Positions 1 to 8,672 of a stretch of DNA of 64,000 bases are shown piece after piece. Origin of the DNA: Haloferula rosea (GTDB lineage Bacteria > Verrucomicrobiota > Verrucomicrobiia > Verrucomicrobiales > Akkermansiaceae); assembly GCF_016595525.1 (NCBI RefSeq), contig NZ_JAENII010000006.1, positions 62,001 through 126,000 of the forward strand, written 5' to 3'. The notes beneath the pieces are model-generated. The model searched no databases. It was not told the origin of the DNA and was given only the letters and a program-made list of their open reading frames with translations. The translations under genes and the position numbers were made by a program. How positions within the stretch are numbered: the first letter of the stretch is position 1; every line of letters begins with the position of its first letter.

Positions 1-615
1 CTGTTGTTCGGCATTCAGGGTGAGTTCCGAGTCGGGGAGGATTTCGTCCGTTCCGTCGGCTTCAGGGTCCCGCCTGACATCTTCGGTGACAATGGTGACC
101 AGACCTTTGCCCTCCAGTGCCTTGACGGCGGATGAAGCGCCTTCGCCGAGATCGGTGAGGGCGAGCTTGTGGTCCGGGGAATGAGTGAGGAGACTGACGA
201 TGGCGAATTGCTTGGGAGCTCTCCGTTCGAGGGTGGCGAGGGTCTCGTCATCGGGTGGTGAGCTGAGGATGGCGGACTTGCGCTTTTTCGCGGAGTTCTG
301 CTCGGTGCGGACGGATTCAGGAAGCAGGACGCGGATCACGCTCTCGATACTGCACCCGTAGTATTTGGCGATCCAATGGGCGAGCTCGAGGAGCTTCGGG
401 GTGATCAGGGGTTCGGGGTCGGAGAGCGAATGAAGCGGGCGCAGCTTGAATTTCAGTCCGCTGGCGTCACTGACGGCAAGGACGGTTCCTGTGGCATCCC
501 GGTTCCTCAAAGGTACCCGGACGCGGCATCCCGCCACCACGGGCAGTCCGTCGGGAATCGAATAGTCGAAGACGAGCTCGGAAGGCCCGTCGATGAGGAC
601 GCGCGCAGCGTTCAT
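1..615 (-). CDS. priA: Primosomal protein N' (PriA), N-terminal part, cut by window edge
   Basis: The first 205 codons are visible; the gene runs off the left edge of the window. The ATG at 613-615 gives a protein starting MNAARVLIDGPSELVFDYSIP and continuing with GCRVRVPLRNRDATGTV, then LLELAHWIAKYYGCSIESV. These are the landmarks of the PriA 3'-DNA-binding domain. The visible part ends in LTLNAEQQ, which corresponds to the start of the helicase domain (LNxEQQ). PriA is a replication-restart helicase that recognises stalled forks and reloads the replisome. The Walker A, Walker B and zinc-binding parts lie outside the window, so activity cannot be judged. It is the last visible gene of the minus-strand run from 7689, 79 bases downstream of its neighbour. 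Confidence 0.8.
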   Translation of the reverse strand, partial: MNAARVLIDGPSELVFDYSIPDGLPVVAGCRVRVPLRNRDATGTVLAVSDASGLKFKLRPLHSLSDPEPLITPKLLELAHWIAKYYGCSIESVIRVLLPESVRTEQNSAKKRKSAILSSPPDDETLATLERRAPKQFAIVSLLTHSPDHKLALTDLGEGASSAVKALEGKGLVTIVTEDVRRDPEADGTDEILPDSELTLNAEQQ

Positions 616-694
616 CGGGGAGATTGAACCGCCAACCTTCGATGGAGGCGAAGGTTTTTGTCAGAAAGCGCGCATTCCCGGGAGGTGGGATGCT

Positions 695-931
695 TCAGGT
701 CGATGCCACGAGGTTGCGGATCCTCTGATGCTGGTGTTTTGGGATACTCGACGAGAATCCGAACCTGCCATTGCCCTGCATCCAGAGGTGACCTTTTGAG
801 ATGCCCTCATCGACAAGAAGGTCGCTGATTTCCCGGAGCGTTGAAGAAGGCAAGCGCCCCTTGCGGCAGGTGAGTTTACGGTCGTGGAGCTCGATGACGA
901 GGGGGCAGGTCAGCTTGAGCCACCAGATCAT
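695..931 (-). CDS. Small DUF3634-like protein
   Basis: This 78-residue protein reads as one short hydrophobic start (MIWWLKLTCPLVIEL) followed by a compact domain with KLTCRKGRLPSSTLREISD and a C-terminal FSSSIPKHQHQRIRNLV. The pattern of a short N-terminal strand, a KGxxP turn and a final SIPxxxQQRIRN-like helix resembles DUF3634, whose function is unknown. The start lies 3 bases beyond the dxs stop codon, so the two genes are probably co-transcribed. Family assignment is by eye and moderate; that it is a real gene is supported by the tight spacing and lack of a competing frame. Confidence 0.6.
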   Translation of the reverse strand: MIWWLKLTCPLVIELHDRKLTCRKGRLPSSTLREISDLLVDEGISKGHLWMQGNGRFGFSSSIPKHQHQRIRNLVAST

Positions 932-934
932 CCG

Positions 935-2827
935 TCACCCGATGTGATTCATGACTTTTTCCACGGCGGCCTCGGCGGTGAGACCGTGGAGTTCGCGGAG
1001 TCCATCGATCTTTCCGTGCTCGACGAACTCGTCGGGCCAGCCGATGCGCTCGACCGGAGTTTCGATGGCGGAGTCATTGAGGTGTTCGATGACGCCACAT
1101 CCGAATCCATTCATCAGGACATGGTCCTCGAAGGTGCAGACCACTTTCGCGGCGCGTGCAACCTTCTCGAGAAGGTCGGCATCGAGTGGCTTGATGAAAC
1201 GCGGGTTGACCAGTGCGACGGACAGGCCCTTTTCCTCAAGCATCGCCTTGGTTCGCACGGCCATTTCGAACATGGTTCCGAGTCCGATCAGGGCGACATC
1301 CGAGCCTTCGGAAATGAGCTCGCCTTTGCCAAGTTCGATATCGGCGCAGGGGCCGTCCACCGGGGTGCCTGCAATGGGCCCGCGCGGATAGCGGATGGCG
1401 GTAGGACCGTCATCGTAAGCGGCCATCCATTTCAGCATGGAAACAAATTCCGCCTCATCCTTTGGAGCCATGTGGATGATTCCTGGAACGGGTCGGAGGA
1501 ATCCGATGTCGAACAGGCCGTGGTGGGTCGGTCCGTCGTCTCCGGATAGGCCACCGCGGTCCATGCAGAGGCGCACGGGCAGTTCCTGCAGGGCGATGTC
1601 ATGAATGATCATGTCATAGGCCCGTTGCATGAAGGTCGAGTAGATTGCGAGGAAGGGGCGGATGCCCTGGGTGGCGAGACCACTGGCGAACAGAGCTGCG
1701 TGTTCTTCGGCGATTCCGACGTCGAAGTAGCGCTCGGGGAGTTCCTTCTTGAAGATGTCGAGTTTGGTGCCGCCCGGCATGGCGCCGGTGATGGCGACGA
1801 TCTTCTCGTCCTCCTTGGCGAGATCGGTGATGGTGCGTCCGAAGATTTCGGATGCGGTCGGGGTCGCCGAGGTGTCTGTCGATCCGTCCTCGATCTTGTA
1901 TTGACCGAGTCCGTGGAACTTGCCCGGGTTCTCGAGGGCGGGTTGGTAGCCGCGGCCCTTCTCGGTGATGATGTGGAGTACGACCGGCTCATCGAGATTC
2001 TTGAGATACTCGAAGGTCTTGATCAGCAGTGGAAGATCGTGGCCATCGATCGGACCGAAGTAACGAATGCCGAATTTTTCGAAGAGGACGTTCGGGAAAA
2101 GCAGGTTCTTGGCGCTTTGCTCGACCTTATGGGCGAGATTCCGGGTCGCCTTGCCGGCGATGCGCTCGACGAATTCGGCGGCGGTATTCCGAACCGACGA
2201 GTAGGTGGAGTGGGTCTGCAGCGCGTTGAAGTAGCGGGCGATGGCTCCGACGTTCTTGTCGATCGACCACTCGTTGTCGTTGAGGACGACGATGAACTTC
2301 TTGGTTGTTTCGGCGATGTTGTTGAGTGCCTCCAGGGTGGGGCCACAGGTGAAGGCCGCATCGCCAGCGAGTGCGACGACATGCGAGTCGTCCTTGTTCA
2401 GGTCCCTCGCTGCGGCCATGCCGAGGGCGGCGGAGAGGGCGGTGCCGGCGTGGCCTGCGCCGTAGGCGTCGTGTTCCGACTCCGAGCGCAGGAGGAAGCC
2501 ATTGAGGCCCTTGTAGGTCCGAATGGTATCGATCTTGTCGGCGCGTCCGGTGAGCATCTTGTGGACGTAGCCTTGGTGGGCGACGTCGAATACGAACTGG
2601 TCCTTGGGGGTGGAGAAGATCCGGTGGAGAGCCACGGTGAGTTCAACCACGCCGAGGTTCGGTCCCAAGTGGCCGCCGGTCTTCGAAAGGTTGGTGATCA
2701 GGGCATGGCGGATTTCCTCCGTCAGCGCCGGGAGGTCCTCCTCGGGGATCGCCTTGACGTCATCGGGGCATTTGATGCCGGAGAGAAGGGGCCCGAGATG
2801 GGGAGGATTAGAAGAGGCGGATGTCAT
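935..2827 (-). CDS. dxs: 1-deoxy-D-xylulose-5-phosphate synthase
   Basis: DXS condenses pyruvate and glyceraldehyde 3-phosphate to 1-deoxyxylulose 5-phosphate. This is the first step of the MEP isoprenoid pathway and also feeds thiamine and pyridoxal synthesis. The 630-residue length is normal. Visible landmarks are GGHLGPNLGVVELTVALH near the N-terminus, the thiamine-diphosphate motif GDAAFTCGPTLEALNN, the central VGIAEEHAALFASGLA with the catalytic glutamate, and MDRGGLSGDDGPTHHGLFD with the substrate-binding Asp and His. The ThDP motif has GDAA where GDGA is common. The ATG lies inside the end of xseB (20-base overlap), so translation is probably coupled. xseB beside dxs resembles the xseB-ispA-dxs order of Escherichia coli, but ispA is absent here. 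Confidence 0.95.
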   Translation of the reverse strand: MTSASSNPPHLGPLLSGIKCPDDVKAIPEEDLPALTEEIRHALITNLSKTGGHLGPNLGVVELTVALHRIFSTPKDQFVFDVAHQGYVHKMLTGRADKIDTIRTYKGLNGFLLRSESEHDAYGAGHAGTALSAALGMAAARDLNKDDSHVVALAGDAAFTCGPTLEALNNIAETTKKFIVVLNDNEWSIDKNVGAIARYFNALQTHSTYSSVRNTAAEFVERIAGKATRNLAHKVEQSAKNLLFPNVLFEKFGIRYFGPIDGHDLPLLIKTFEYLKNLDEPVVLHIITEKGRGYQPALENPGKFHGLGQYKIEDGSTDTSATPTASEIFGRTITDLAKEDEKIVAITGAMPGGTKLDIFKKELPERYFDVGIAEEHAALFASGLATQGIRPFLAIYSTFMQRAYDMIIHDIALQELPVRLCMDRGGLSGDDGPTHHGLFDIGFLRPVPGIIHMAPKDEAEFVSMLKWMAAYDDGPTAIRYPRGPIAGTPVDGPCADIELGKGELISEGSDVALIGLGTMFEMAVRTKAMLEEKGLSVALVNPRFIKPLDADLLEKVARAAKVVCTFEDHVLMNGFGCGVIEHLNDSAIETPVERIGWPDEFVEHGKIDGLRELHGLTAEAAVEKVMNHIG

Positions 2828-3113
2828 CGTCGTCGGAGGGGTCCGTGTGGTCGGACTCGTTCTTGGTCAAGGTGTTTTCAGTGCTCTTTCCCGTCTCCGG
2901 TTTGGCAGCGATCGTCTTCAGGCGTTTTTTTGCGGTATCGAGCACCGTTTGGCATCTGCTCAGGAGGCGGGTGCCCTTTTCGAAGCGGGACACGAGTTCT
3001 TCAAGAGGAAGTTCCTCCTCTTCCATCGCGGATACGATGTCCTCGAGTTCGGTGAGTGCCTCTTCGAAACTGGGTTCGGCCTCTTCGGGCGGGCTTGCTT
3101 TCTTGCGGGGCAT
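2808..3113 (-). CDS. xseB: Exodeoxyribonuclease VII small subunit
   Basis: This 101-residue acidic protein has the XseB core FEEALTELEDIVSAMEEEELPLEELVSRFEKGTRLLSRCQTVLDTAKKRL: one helical hairpin with the LPLEE turn. XseB binds several copies to the large subunit XseA to form a single-strand exonuclease. A charged tail of about 30 residues (PSDDDDIRLF at the end) follows. The ATG at 3111-3113 overlaps the TGA of the upstream membrane-protein gene as ATGA, and the 3' end overlaps dxs. xseA is not in the window. Confidence 0.88.
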   Translation of the reverse strand: MPRKKASPPEEAEPSFEEALTELEDIVSAMEEEELPLEELVSRFEKGTRLLSRCQTVLDTAKKRLKTIAAKPETGKSTENTLTKNESDHTDPSDDDDIRLF

Positions 3114-4948
3114 CAATCGCGGAGGCTGGAGTCTTTGAGCTGGTTCTCGCTGTAGTAGATCATTTCCTGCCCGAGCAGCGGATTGCGGTAGGGGAAGCGG
3201 CGGTAGATCGAGGCGATGGTCGGCGCCTTGTCGTAGATGCTGAAACCCGGGCGGCTGGTGGTGGGGCCGGTGATGGAGGCCACGCGACCGTCGAGGACCA
3301 ATGCGGCGAAATCGCCGTAGGTGCTTTGCACGACCTGGGCCGTGCCGGCGTCGCGTGATTCCGGGGTGATGAGGATTCCGGAGAAGCGGGTGCCCAAGTC
3401 GCTTGCCTTGGTGTCGAGCTTGGTGAAATCGTCCATGCTTCGAGGGAGCCACATGCTGTGGGTGTCGGCATACCACGCGACTGCCCATGGTTGGTCGGAA
3501 ATGACGATTTCGGGCTGGAGTGGATCATTTTCCACCCAGTTGGGGAGACCGAGATTCAGCACGATGGGGTAGTAGGGTGGCCATTGCGGCCAGCCGCCCT
3601 TGTCCGAAACCATGAGGTAGTCCTTCACGTCTTTCGGCAGCGTCAGGAGCATGGGTGCGGCGGAGAGCGCGACGATCACGTAGTAGTGGGCATTGCGCAG
3701 GACGGGCAGCGAGGTGACGACGTCGAGCCGGCTCCAGAGGATGGAAAGGAAGGCCAGGCCGTAGGCGGCCATGATGGGAGCGAAGAGCAGGTGAATCTGA
3801 TTCGGGTGGAGGCTTTCCTTACTGTCGATCCCGAAGATGGCCATGCCGAGGGCGGCGAAGAGCCACATCAGGGCAATGAGCCAGCGGAAGCTTGCGATCG
3901 GCTTGCGCTTGAAGGGGTGGAGCAGGGCCACGAAGAAGATCGGCGCGGCCAGAATGCCTCCGAGGAATGGGATCAGGCTGGTTGCCTGAACAAGTGTGGT
4001 ACCGAGGATCTTCAGCAGGAGGCCGTCCAACACCAAGGGAGTGGAGCTGAGGTCGAGCGTCCGCATGATGGTCGACTCGGAACCGCTTGCGAGGCCGTTG
4101 TAGAAGACGAATCGGGCAAGGCCGAAGGGTTGGCCGGTGATGTCGGCCATCCGGTAAATCGGGAACACGACGGCGATGGCGAGAATGGCCAGCGACGACA
4201 GCGCGATGATGCCACGGGGGCGGAAGGCGAAGGCCGCGAAGATGAGGAAGCCGAAGAAGATCCAGGCGGTGATCCAGTGGGTGAGGACCATGAGGGAGAA
4301 GAACGCGGCTGCAATCAGCGGCTGGGCCATGGCACTGCGGCCTTCCTCCTGATCTTCGATCGTCCGGTAGGTGAAGTACAGGCCGCAGCTGAAGAGAAGG
4401 AGCAGCAGCATCTGGGGCAGGCCACTTTGGGAGAACGACCAGAACAGGTCACAAAGCAGCATCATGACTGCGGTGACCCCGGCGATCTTGGCGTCGAATA
4501 TTCGGCTCACCAGCAGGTAGGTGACGCCCATGGCCATGAGGAAAAAGAGCGTCGAAACGAGTGCGACGACCCGATCCAGCTCGTAGATGAGCTCCTTCTT
4601 GCCCATCTCGAAGGCGTCGGGCTTATCGGCGCCGACCAGCTTGAACACAGCACCCAGCACCATGGGATTCAGCGGCGAATGGTAGGTGTCCCTCAGGCCG
4701 ACCAGAGGAACGGTGGTTTCCTGATGGGTTTCCGCGAGGTGGTGCTCCAGCGGTTTGATCACTTTGGTGGTGAGCCCTTCTCCGCGTGAGACCTGGCGGG
4801 CGAGCTGGGCCTGTTCCATGGCCTGAGGGGTGCCGAGACCACGGAAGAGGACCATGAGGTGGATCCAGGTGAGTGCCAGCAGTACGACGAAAAACAGGGC
4901 CCGACGGATGAGGATGGTGCCGTCGAAGGTTTGATTGGGGTTGCTCAT
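3113..4948 (-). CDS. Polytopic membrane protein, GT-C glycosyltransferase-like
   Basis: This 611-residue protein starts with a cytoplasmic tail and a first membrane helix (ALFFVVLLALTWIHLMVLF). A loop with an early acidic/polar stretch follows, then about ten more hydrophobic segments, and a soluble C-terminal domain of roughly 160 residues (from about position 450). That layout fits the GT-C fold of polyprenyl-phosphate-sugar transferases (ArnT/PMT-like), with the catalytic loop after the first helix. I do not see a diagnostic DD or DE motif clearly enough to name a substrate. The stop overlaps the xseB start, and the gene begins 36 bases after the NtrC-type regulator, suggesting one transcript. 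Function is inferred from topology only. Confidence 0.6.
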   Translation of the reverse strand: MSNPNQTFDGTILIRRALFFVVLLALTWIHLMVLFRGLGTPQAMEQAQLARQVSRGEGLTTKVIKPLEHHLAETHQETTVPLVGLRDTYHSPLNPMVLGAVFKLVGADKPDAFEMGKKELIYELDRVVALVSTLFFLMAMGVTYLLVSRIFDAKIAGVTAVMMLLCDLFWSFSQSGLPQMLLLLLFSCGLYFTYRTIEDQEEGRSAMAQPLIAAAFFSLMVLTHWITAWIFFGFLIFAAFAFRPRGIIALSSLAILAIAVVFPIYRMADITGQPFGLARFVFYNGLASGSESTIMRTLDLSSTPLVLDGLLLKILGTTLVQATSLIPFLGGILAAPIFFVALLHPFKRKPIASFRWLIALMWLFAALGMAIFGIDSKESLHPNQIHLLFAPIMAAYGLAFLSILWSRLDVVTSLPVLRNAHYYVIVALSAAPMLLTLPKDVKDYLMVSDKGGWPQWPPYYPIVLNLGLPNWVENDPLQPEIVISDQPWAVAWYADTHSMWLPRSMDDFTKLDTKASDLGTRFSGILITPESRDAGTAQVVQSTYGDFAALVLDGRVASITGPTTSRPGFSIYDKAPTIASIYRRFPYRNPLLGQEMIYYSENQLKDSSLRD

Positions 4949-4984
4949 GGGATGGCTTTTCTGGGGGCGCTGCGGGAAAAGTGT

Positions 4985-6364
4985 TCAGCCGTCGATCTCC
5001 TTGAGCTTCCGCTGCAGGGTTCGGCGGCTGATTCCAAGGAGTTCGGCGGCATGGGTCCGATTTCCCCCCGATTGGTCGAGGGCAGCTCGAATGGTGCGAA
5101 TTTCGAGCGCATGCAAGTTGAATTCCGGAGGCGCCGCAAGGTCGATTTTCCCGGCCCGCTCGGGCGTGGGCACCGCCGCTTCGCCTCGAACGCCTGCCGG
5201 GAGATGCTTCACGTCGATCACGGGTTCGTTCGACATGACGACGCCATGCTCGATGGCGGTGCGGAGTTCGCGGACATTGCCGGGCCACGAATGCTTGCGC
5301 AGGCAGGCCATGGCGGCATCGGAGAGCGGTTTGATCGGGCGCCCGTTTTCCTCGGCGAACTCGCGAAGGAAGCCACCGGCGAGGAGGACAACATCCTCGG
5401 CCCGTTCGCGCAGTGGGGGCATGACGACCCTTACGACATTGAGCCGGAAATAGAGGTCTTCGCGAAAATCCCCGGCTTCAACCATGGCGGCGAGGTCGCG
5501 ATTGGTGGCGGCGAGCACGCGGACGTCGACCTTCACGGTGGTGTTCGAGCCGACGCGTTCGATGGTGCGCTCGGACAGGGCACGGAGGAGTTTGACCTGC
5601 GTGGTGGCATCGATTTCACCGATTTCGTCGAGGAAGAGGGTGCCTCCGTCGGCCTGCTCGAAGCGGCCGATCCGTCGCTGGGAGGCCCCGGTGAATGCTC
5701 CTTTTTCGTGGCCGAAGAGCTCGGATTCGAGGAGTTGGGGGGAAAGGGCGGCGCAGTGGACGATGACCATCTTGTCCTGTGGGCGACCGGAAAGTTGGTG
5801 GATGGCGTGGGCAACGACTTCCTTGCCGGTGCCGCTTTCGCCTTCGATCAGGACCGTGGCACGGGTCGGTGCGACCTGTTTGACGGTATCGATGACTTTC
5901 AGGATGCGCGGCGACTTGCCGGTCAGCCGACCGAGTCCGGCGGGGTCGGGGGCTTGTTCGCGAAGCTGCTTGTTCTCGGTCTCCAGTCGTCGGCTGCGGA
6001 GTGCGCGCTTGAGGAGGAGCTCGACGCCATCGAGGTTGAGCGGCTTGGTGACGAAATTCCATGCCCCGCGGCGCATGGCTTCCACGGCGGTATCCACGGA
6101 GCCGTAGGCGGTCATCATGATGGAGACTGGTGGCTCCGCGATGGAGAGGGCCTCGTCGAGGACCTCCATCCCCGAGTCGCCGCCAAGGCGGAGGTCGGTG
6201 AGGAGGAGTTCGGGCGCGTCGGCCTTCAGGATGGCCCGCGCTTCCTCGAGGTTGGAGGCGGTGGTGACGTCGAATTCTTCTTCGAGCGCAGCACGAAGGC
6301 CATCGCGGGTCGCGATTTCGTCGTCAACGATGAGTAGGGTGGGGAGCATGGGAGCTTTGAGCAC
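4985..6364 (-). CDS. Sigma-54-dependent response regulator, NtrC family
   Basis: The 459-residue protein has the three NtrC-family domains. The receiver (residues about 8-125) has the acidic pair at 14-15, phospho-acceptor Asp57 and Lys107. The AAA+ domain has Walker A GESGTGKE (175-182), GAFTGA (222-227) that touches sigma-54, and Walker B FLDEIGE (244-250). The Fis-type helix-turn-helix lies at the C-terminus (NRTHAAELLGISRRTLQRKL). A start at the internal ATG (6349) would give MLPTLLIVDDE and is equally likely. The histidine kinase 155 bases upstream is the probable partner. The target promoters are unknown; no nitrogen gene is nearby, so I give no gene symbol. Confidence 0.93.
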   Translation of the reverse strand: MLKAPMLPTLLIVDDEIATRDGLRAALEEEFDVTTASNLEEARAILKADAPELLLTDLRLGGDSGMEVLDEALSIAEPPVSIMMTAYGSVDTAVEAMRRGAWNFVTKPLNLDGVELLLKRALRSRRLETENKQLREQAPDPAGLGRLTGKSPRILKVIDTVKQVAPTRATVLIEGESGTGKEVVAHAIHQLSGRPQDKMVIVHCAALSPQLLESELFGHEKGAFTGASQRRIGRFEQADGGTLFLDEIGEIDATTQVKLLRALSERTIERVGSNTTVKVDVRVLAATNRDLAAMVEAGDFREDLYFRLNVVRVVMPPLRERAEDVVLLAGGFLREFAEENGRPIKPLSDAAMACLRKHSWPGNVRELRTAIEHGVVMSNEPVIDVKHLPAGVRGEAAVPTPERAGKIDLAAPPEFNLHALEIRTIRAALDQSGGNRTHAAELLGISRRTLQRKLKEIDG

Positions 6365-6519
6365 GGAACGATCTACAGGGTCGATCGAAGTTCTGATGAA
6401 GTTTGTGCGAGAGAGGTTGGAATGGTTCGGCGTGCTGGGTGGACTGCCAAGGCCGAGGAATCAGTCGGAGATTCAGCGGGGAGGCCCGGCGTTCCGGGGC
6501 TGATGGCGGGGTTCCATGT

Positions 6520-7689
6520 TCAATCGATATCAATCACGCGGTCGGAGGACTCGAGAAGGCGAACGGGTTTGGGACCGCGGGGGAGGAGGATGAGGATGGT
6601 GGTGCCTGCGTCGGGTTCACTTTCGATCTCGATCTCGCCGCCGTGCTCGCGGACCACGCGGCGGACGATGAGCAGGCCGAGGCCGGTGCCGGATTGTTTG
6701 GTGGTCTGGTAGGGCTCGAAGAGCGATCCCATCTGTTCAGGGTCGATGCCCTTGCCGGTGTCCGCAATGGAGATACGGCATTCGTAGTCGTTGTAGCTGG
6801 TGGACACCTTGATGCGGCCGTCCCCCGATGGCATGGCCTGGTAGGCATTGCGGAGGAGGTTGTAGAAGACCTGTTGGAACTGGGTGGCATCGAGTTCCAT
6901 CGCGGGGAAGCCGTCGGCGAGGTCGAGTTCCACGGCGATGTTGCGGGATGCGAGTTCGGGCTCGAGGAGCTTGAGGGTGTCCTGCAGGACCTGATGGAGT
7001 TCGCAGCGCTCGCGCTGGGGGCTCGTAGGGCGGATGGCTTCGAGGAACTGCCTCAGGATGGTGTCGAGGCGCTGGATTTCGCGTCGTGCGGTATCGAGGT
7101 GTTCGGTGAGGGGTTTCCGGTCGCCGGGGGGGAGCTTCCTGAGCTTGCGTTCGAGGAGTTGGAGGTGGATGTCGAGCGAGTTGAGCGGGTTGCCGATCTC
7201 ATGGGCGACGCCGGCGGCGAGCAGGGTGAGGGCATTGAGCCGCTCGCTTTCCAGCTCGTTGGCGGCCTGTTCGCGGGAGCGGGTCTGGTCGCGGACGAGC
7301 ATCACCCAGCCGAACGACTCACCTCCCAGATTCGAGGTGATGGGTGAGAGGTAGAAATTGAGGTATCGGTTGTCCGGGTAGAAGACTTCGAGATCGCGCG
7401 ATACGGTTTTGCCGGGCTTGGCGATGGTTTCCCAATCGAGGCCGGGAATCCGCTGGGTGAGGCGTTCGCCGACGATTTCGTCTCCGAGACCGAAGAAGCG
7501 TTGGGCGGCTCCGTTGATGAAGGTGACGAGGCCTTCGGCATCGAGGACGATGACTCCTTCGTGCAGGGCCTCGAAGACCTGCTCCAGAAAGCCTTTCTCG
7601 CGGATGAGGCGGGAAAGGAGCTGCTGCGCCTCAGCCGGGTCGATGCGGTCGAGCCGGGCGAGGAGCTTTTCGAGGAATCCGGATTTCAC
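6520..7689 (-). CDS. PAS-domain sensor histidine kinase, NtrB type
   Basis: This 389-residue soluble kinase has an N-terminal helix, a PAS domain (about 35-145, FEALHEGVIVLDAEGLVTFINGAA), a HisKA dimerisation domain with the H-box LAAGVAHEIGNPLNSL (phospho-His163), and a HATPase domain with the N-box FYNLLRNAYQAMP, ADTGKGID and GTGLGL. No membrane segment is visible, so it should sense an intracellular signal through PAS. It lies directly before the NtrC-type regulator on the same strand, separated by 155 bases that may hold a second promoter. The start is 45 bases from the divergent cutA start, so the two promoters must share that gap. Confidence 0.92.
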   Translation of the reverse strand: MKSGFLEKLLARLDRIDPAEAQQLLSRLIREKGFLEQVFEALHEGVIVLDAEGLVTFINGAAQRFFGLGDEIVGERLTQRIPGLDWETIAKPGKTVSRDLEVFYPDNRYLNFYLSPITSNLGGESFGWVMLVRDQTRSREQAANELESERLNALTLLAAGVAHEIGNPLNSLDIHLQLLERKLRKLPPGDRKPLTEHLDTARREIQRLDTILRQFLEAIRPTSPQRERCELHQVLQDTLKLLEPELASRNIAVELDLADGFPAMELDATQFQQVFYNLLRNAYQAMPSGDGRIKVSTSYNDYECRISIADTGKGIDPEQMGSLFEPYQTTKQSGTGLGLLIVRRVVREHGGEIEIESEPDAGTTILILLPRGPKPVRLLESSDRVIDID

Positions 7690-7734
7690 GAGAGATGGTT
7701 GCGAGGTTCAGGTTTTCCGTGTTCAGAGTGAGGC

Positions 7735-8070
7735 ATGAAAAACGAGGTGCTCGTGGTGTTATGTAGCTTTCCCAGTGAAAAGGAAGCGCGACAGATTGGC
7801 GCGGCTCTGGTCGAAAAGCAAGCGGCGGCCTGTGTGAATGTGATCCCGGGGGCGACGTCGATTTATCGCTGGGAGGGCAAGATCCACGAGGACTCTGAGG
7901 CGTTGGGTGTGATCAAGACCACGCGCGCGGCATACGATCGTCTCGAGGCGATGATTCTCGAGCTTCACCCGTATGAGGTCCCGGAGGTCATCGCTCTGCC
8001 CGTGGGGGCGGGGAGTGAGGGCTATCTGGGCTGGGTTCGGGGGCAGACGGAGTTGCCCGGGACAGATTGA
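7735..8070 (+). CDS. cutA: CutA family protein
   Basis: CutA is a small trimeric protein linked to divalent cation tolerance; its precise role is unsettled. The 111-residue protein shows the family landmarks: an N-terminal strand VLVVLCSFPSEKEARQIGAALVEKQAAACVNVIPGATSIYRWEGKI, then EALGVIKTTRAAYDRLEA, then HPYEVPEVIALPV and the C-terminal GYLGWV. Length and order are typical. The stop codon at 8068-8070 is immediately followed by the stop codon of the convergent phosphatase gene at 8071, leaving no spacer for a terminator. Confidence 0.95.
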   Translation: MKNEVLVVLCSFPSEKEARQIGAALVEKQAAACVNVIPGATSIYRWEGKIHEDSEALGVIKTTRAAYDRLEAMILELHPYEVPEVIALPVGAGSEGYLGWVRGQTELPGTD

Positions 8071-8391
8071 TCAGGGCAAGTAACGGCGGCATTCGCGCTG
8101 CAGGCGGTCGACGAGCTTGGGGTCCATGTAGGAATAGTGGTCGGGGATGCCGAGGACGACGACCCGCTTGTTGGCCAGCATGGAGCCGAAGCGCGACTGG
8201 AGTCGTTTGCGGTGGATGGGCTCCATGACGAGAATGAGGTCGGCCCACGCGACTTGGTCGGCCTCGAGGACGACATCGGCATCCGCGCTGAGGCCGGCGG
8301 AATCGGTTTCAATCCCCGGGTGATCGGCAAAGACGGCTTCCGCGGTGGGGCTTCGGAGCTTGTTTCTGGAACAGAGAAAAAGCCAGTTCAC
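8071..8391 (-). CDS. COG4551-type low-molecular-weight protein tyrosine phosphatase
   Basis: I use a GTG start at 8389-8391, which gives 106 residues beginning MNWLFLCSRNKLRSPTAEAVF. This contains the CxxNxxRS P-loop variant (CSRNKLRS) of small tyrosine phosphatases, with the nucleophile Cys and phosphate-binding Arg both present. TDSAGLSADAD and the downstream IPDHYSYMDPKLVDRL supply the general-acid Asp region and match the short 'predicted protein tyrosine phosphatase' group. The substrate is unknown. An in-frame upstream extension would overlap acyP and has no phosphatase character. The gene is the last of the tightly spaced minus-strand operon starting at 11125, 5 bases after acyP. Confidence 0.82.
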   Translation of the reverse strand: MNWLFLCSRNKLRSPTAEAVFADHPGIETDSAGLSADADVVLEADQVAWADLILVMEPIHRKRLQSRFGSMLANKRVVVLGIPDHYSYMDPKLVDRLQRECRRYLP

Positions 8392-8396
8392 CCCAG

Positions 8397-8672
8397 CTAG
8401 CGCTCGATCGTGAAGCCCTTCACCCCATCGAGTGGTGGGATGTTGGTGACGTGCATGCCCTTGATGTTGTGGGCCACGGAGCTTTCTTCGGCGATCTCGT
8501 TGATGAAGGCTTCGACTTCGCCGGATTCGCCACCCACTTCCATTTCGACCGTGCCATCGGTCAGATTGCGCACGGTTCCCACGACCTCGAAGCCCTTGGC
8601 GAGATCCTTGCAGGTATAGCGGAAGCCGACCCCTTGGACCCGGCCTTCGAAGATGACACGTCGTGCGCTCAC
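8397..8672 (-). CDS. acyP: Acylphosphatase
   Basis: Acylphosphatase hydrolyses acyl phosphates such as 1,3-bisphosphoglycerate. The 91-residue protein has the full signature GRVQGVGFRYT near the N-terminus, with the catalytic Arg, and GTVRNLTDGTVEMEV with the catalytic Asn. The gene starts with GTG; its GTGA overlaps the TGA of the upstream MarC-family gene by 4 bases, which indicates coupled translation. Size and motif order are canonical. Confidence 0.95.
   Translation of the reverse strand: MSARRVIFEGRVQGVGFRYTCKDLAKGFEVVGTVRNLTDGTVEMEVGGESGEVEAFINEIAEESSVAHNIKGMHVTNIPPLDGVKGFTIER

Noticed and set aside
1601-3055. 484-codon plus-strand frame opposite dxs
   Set aside because: Antisense shadow of dxs and xseB with no recognisable domain.
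3458-6337. Long plus-strand frames (443 and 492 codons) opposite the membrane protein and NtrC-type genes
   Set aside because: They mirror the codon positions of real minus-strand genes in GC-rich DNA and have low-complexity charged translations.
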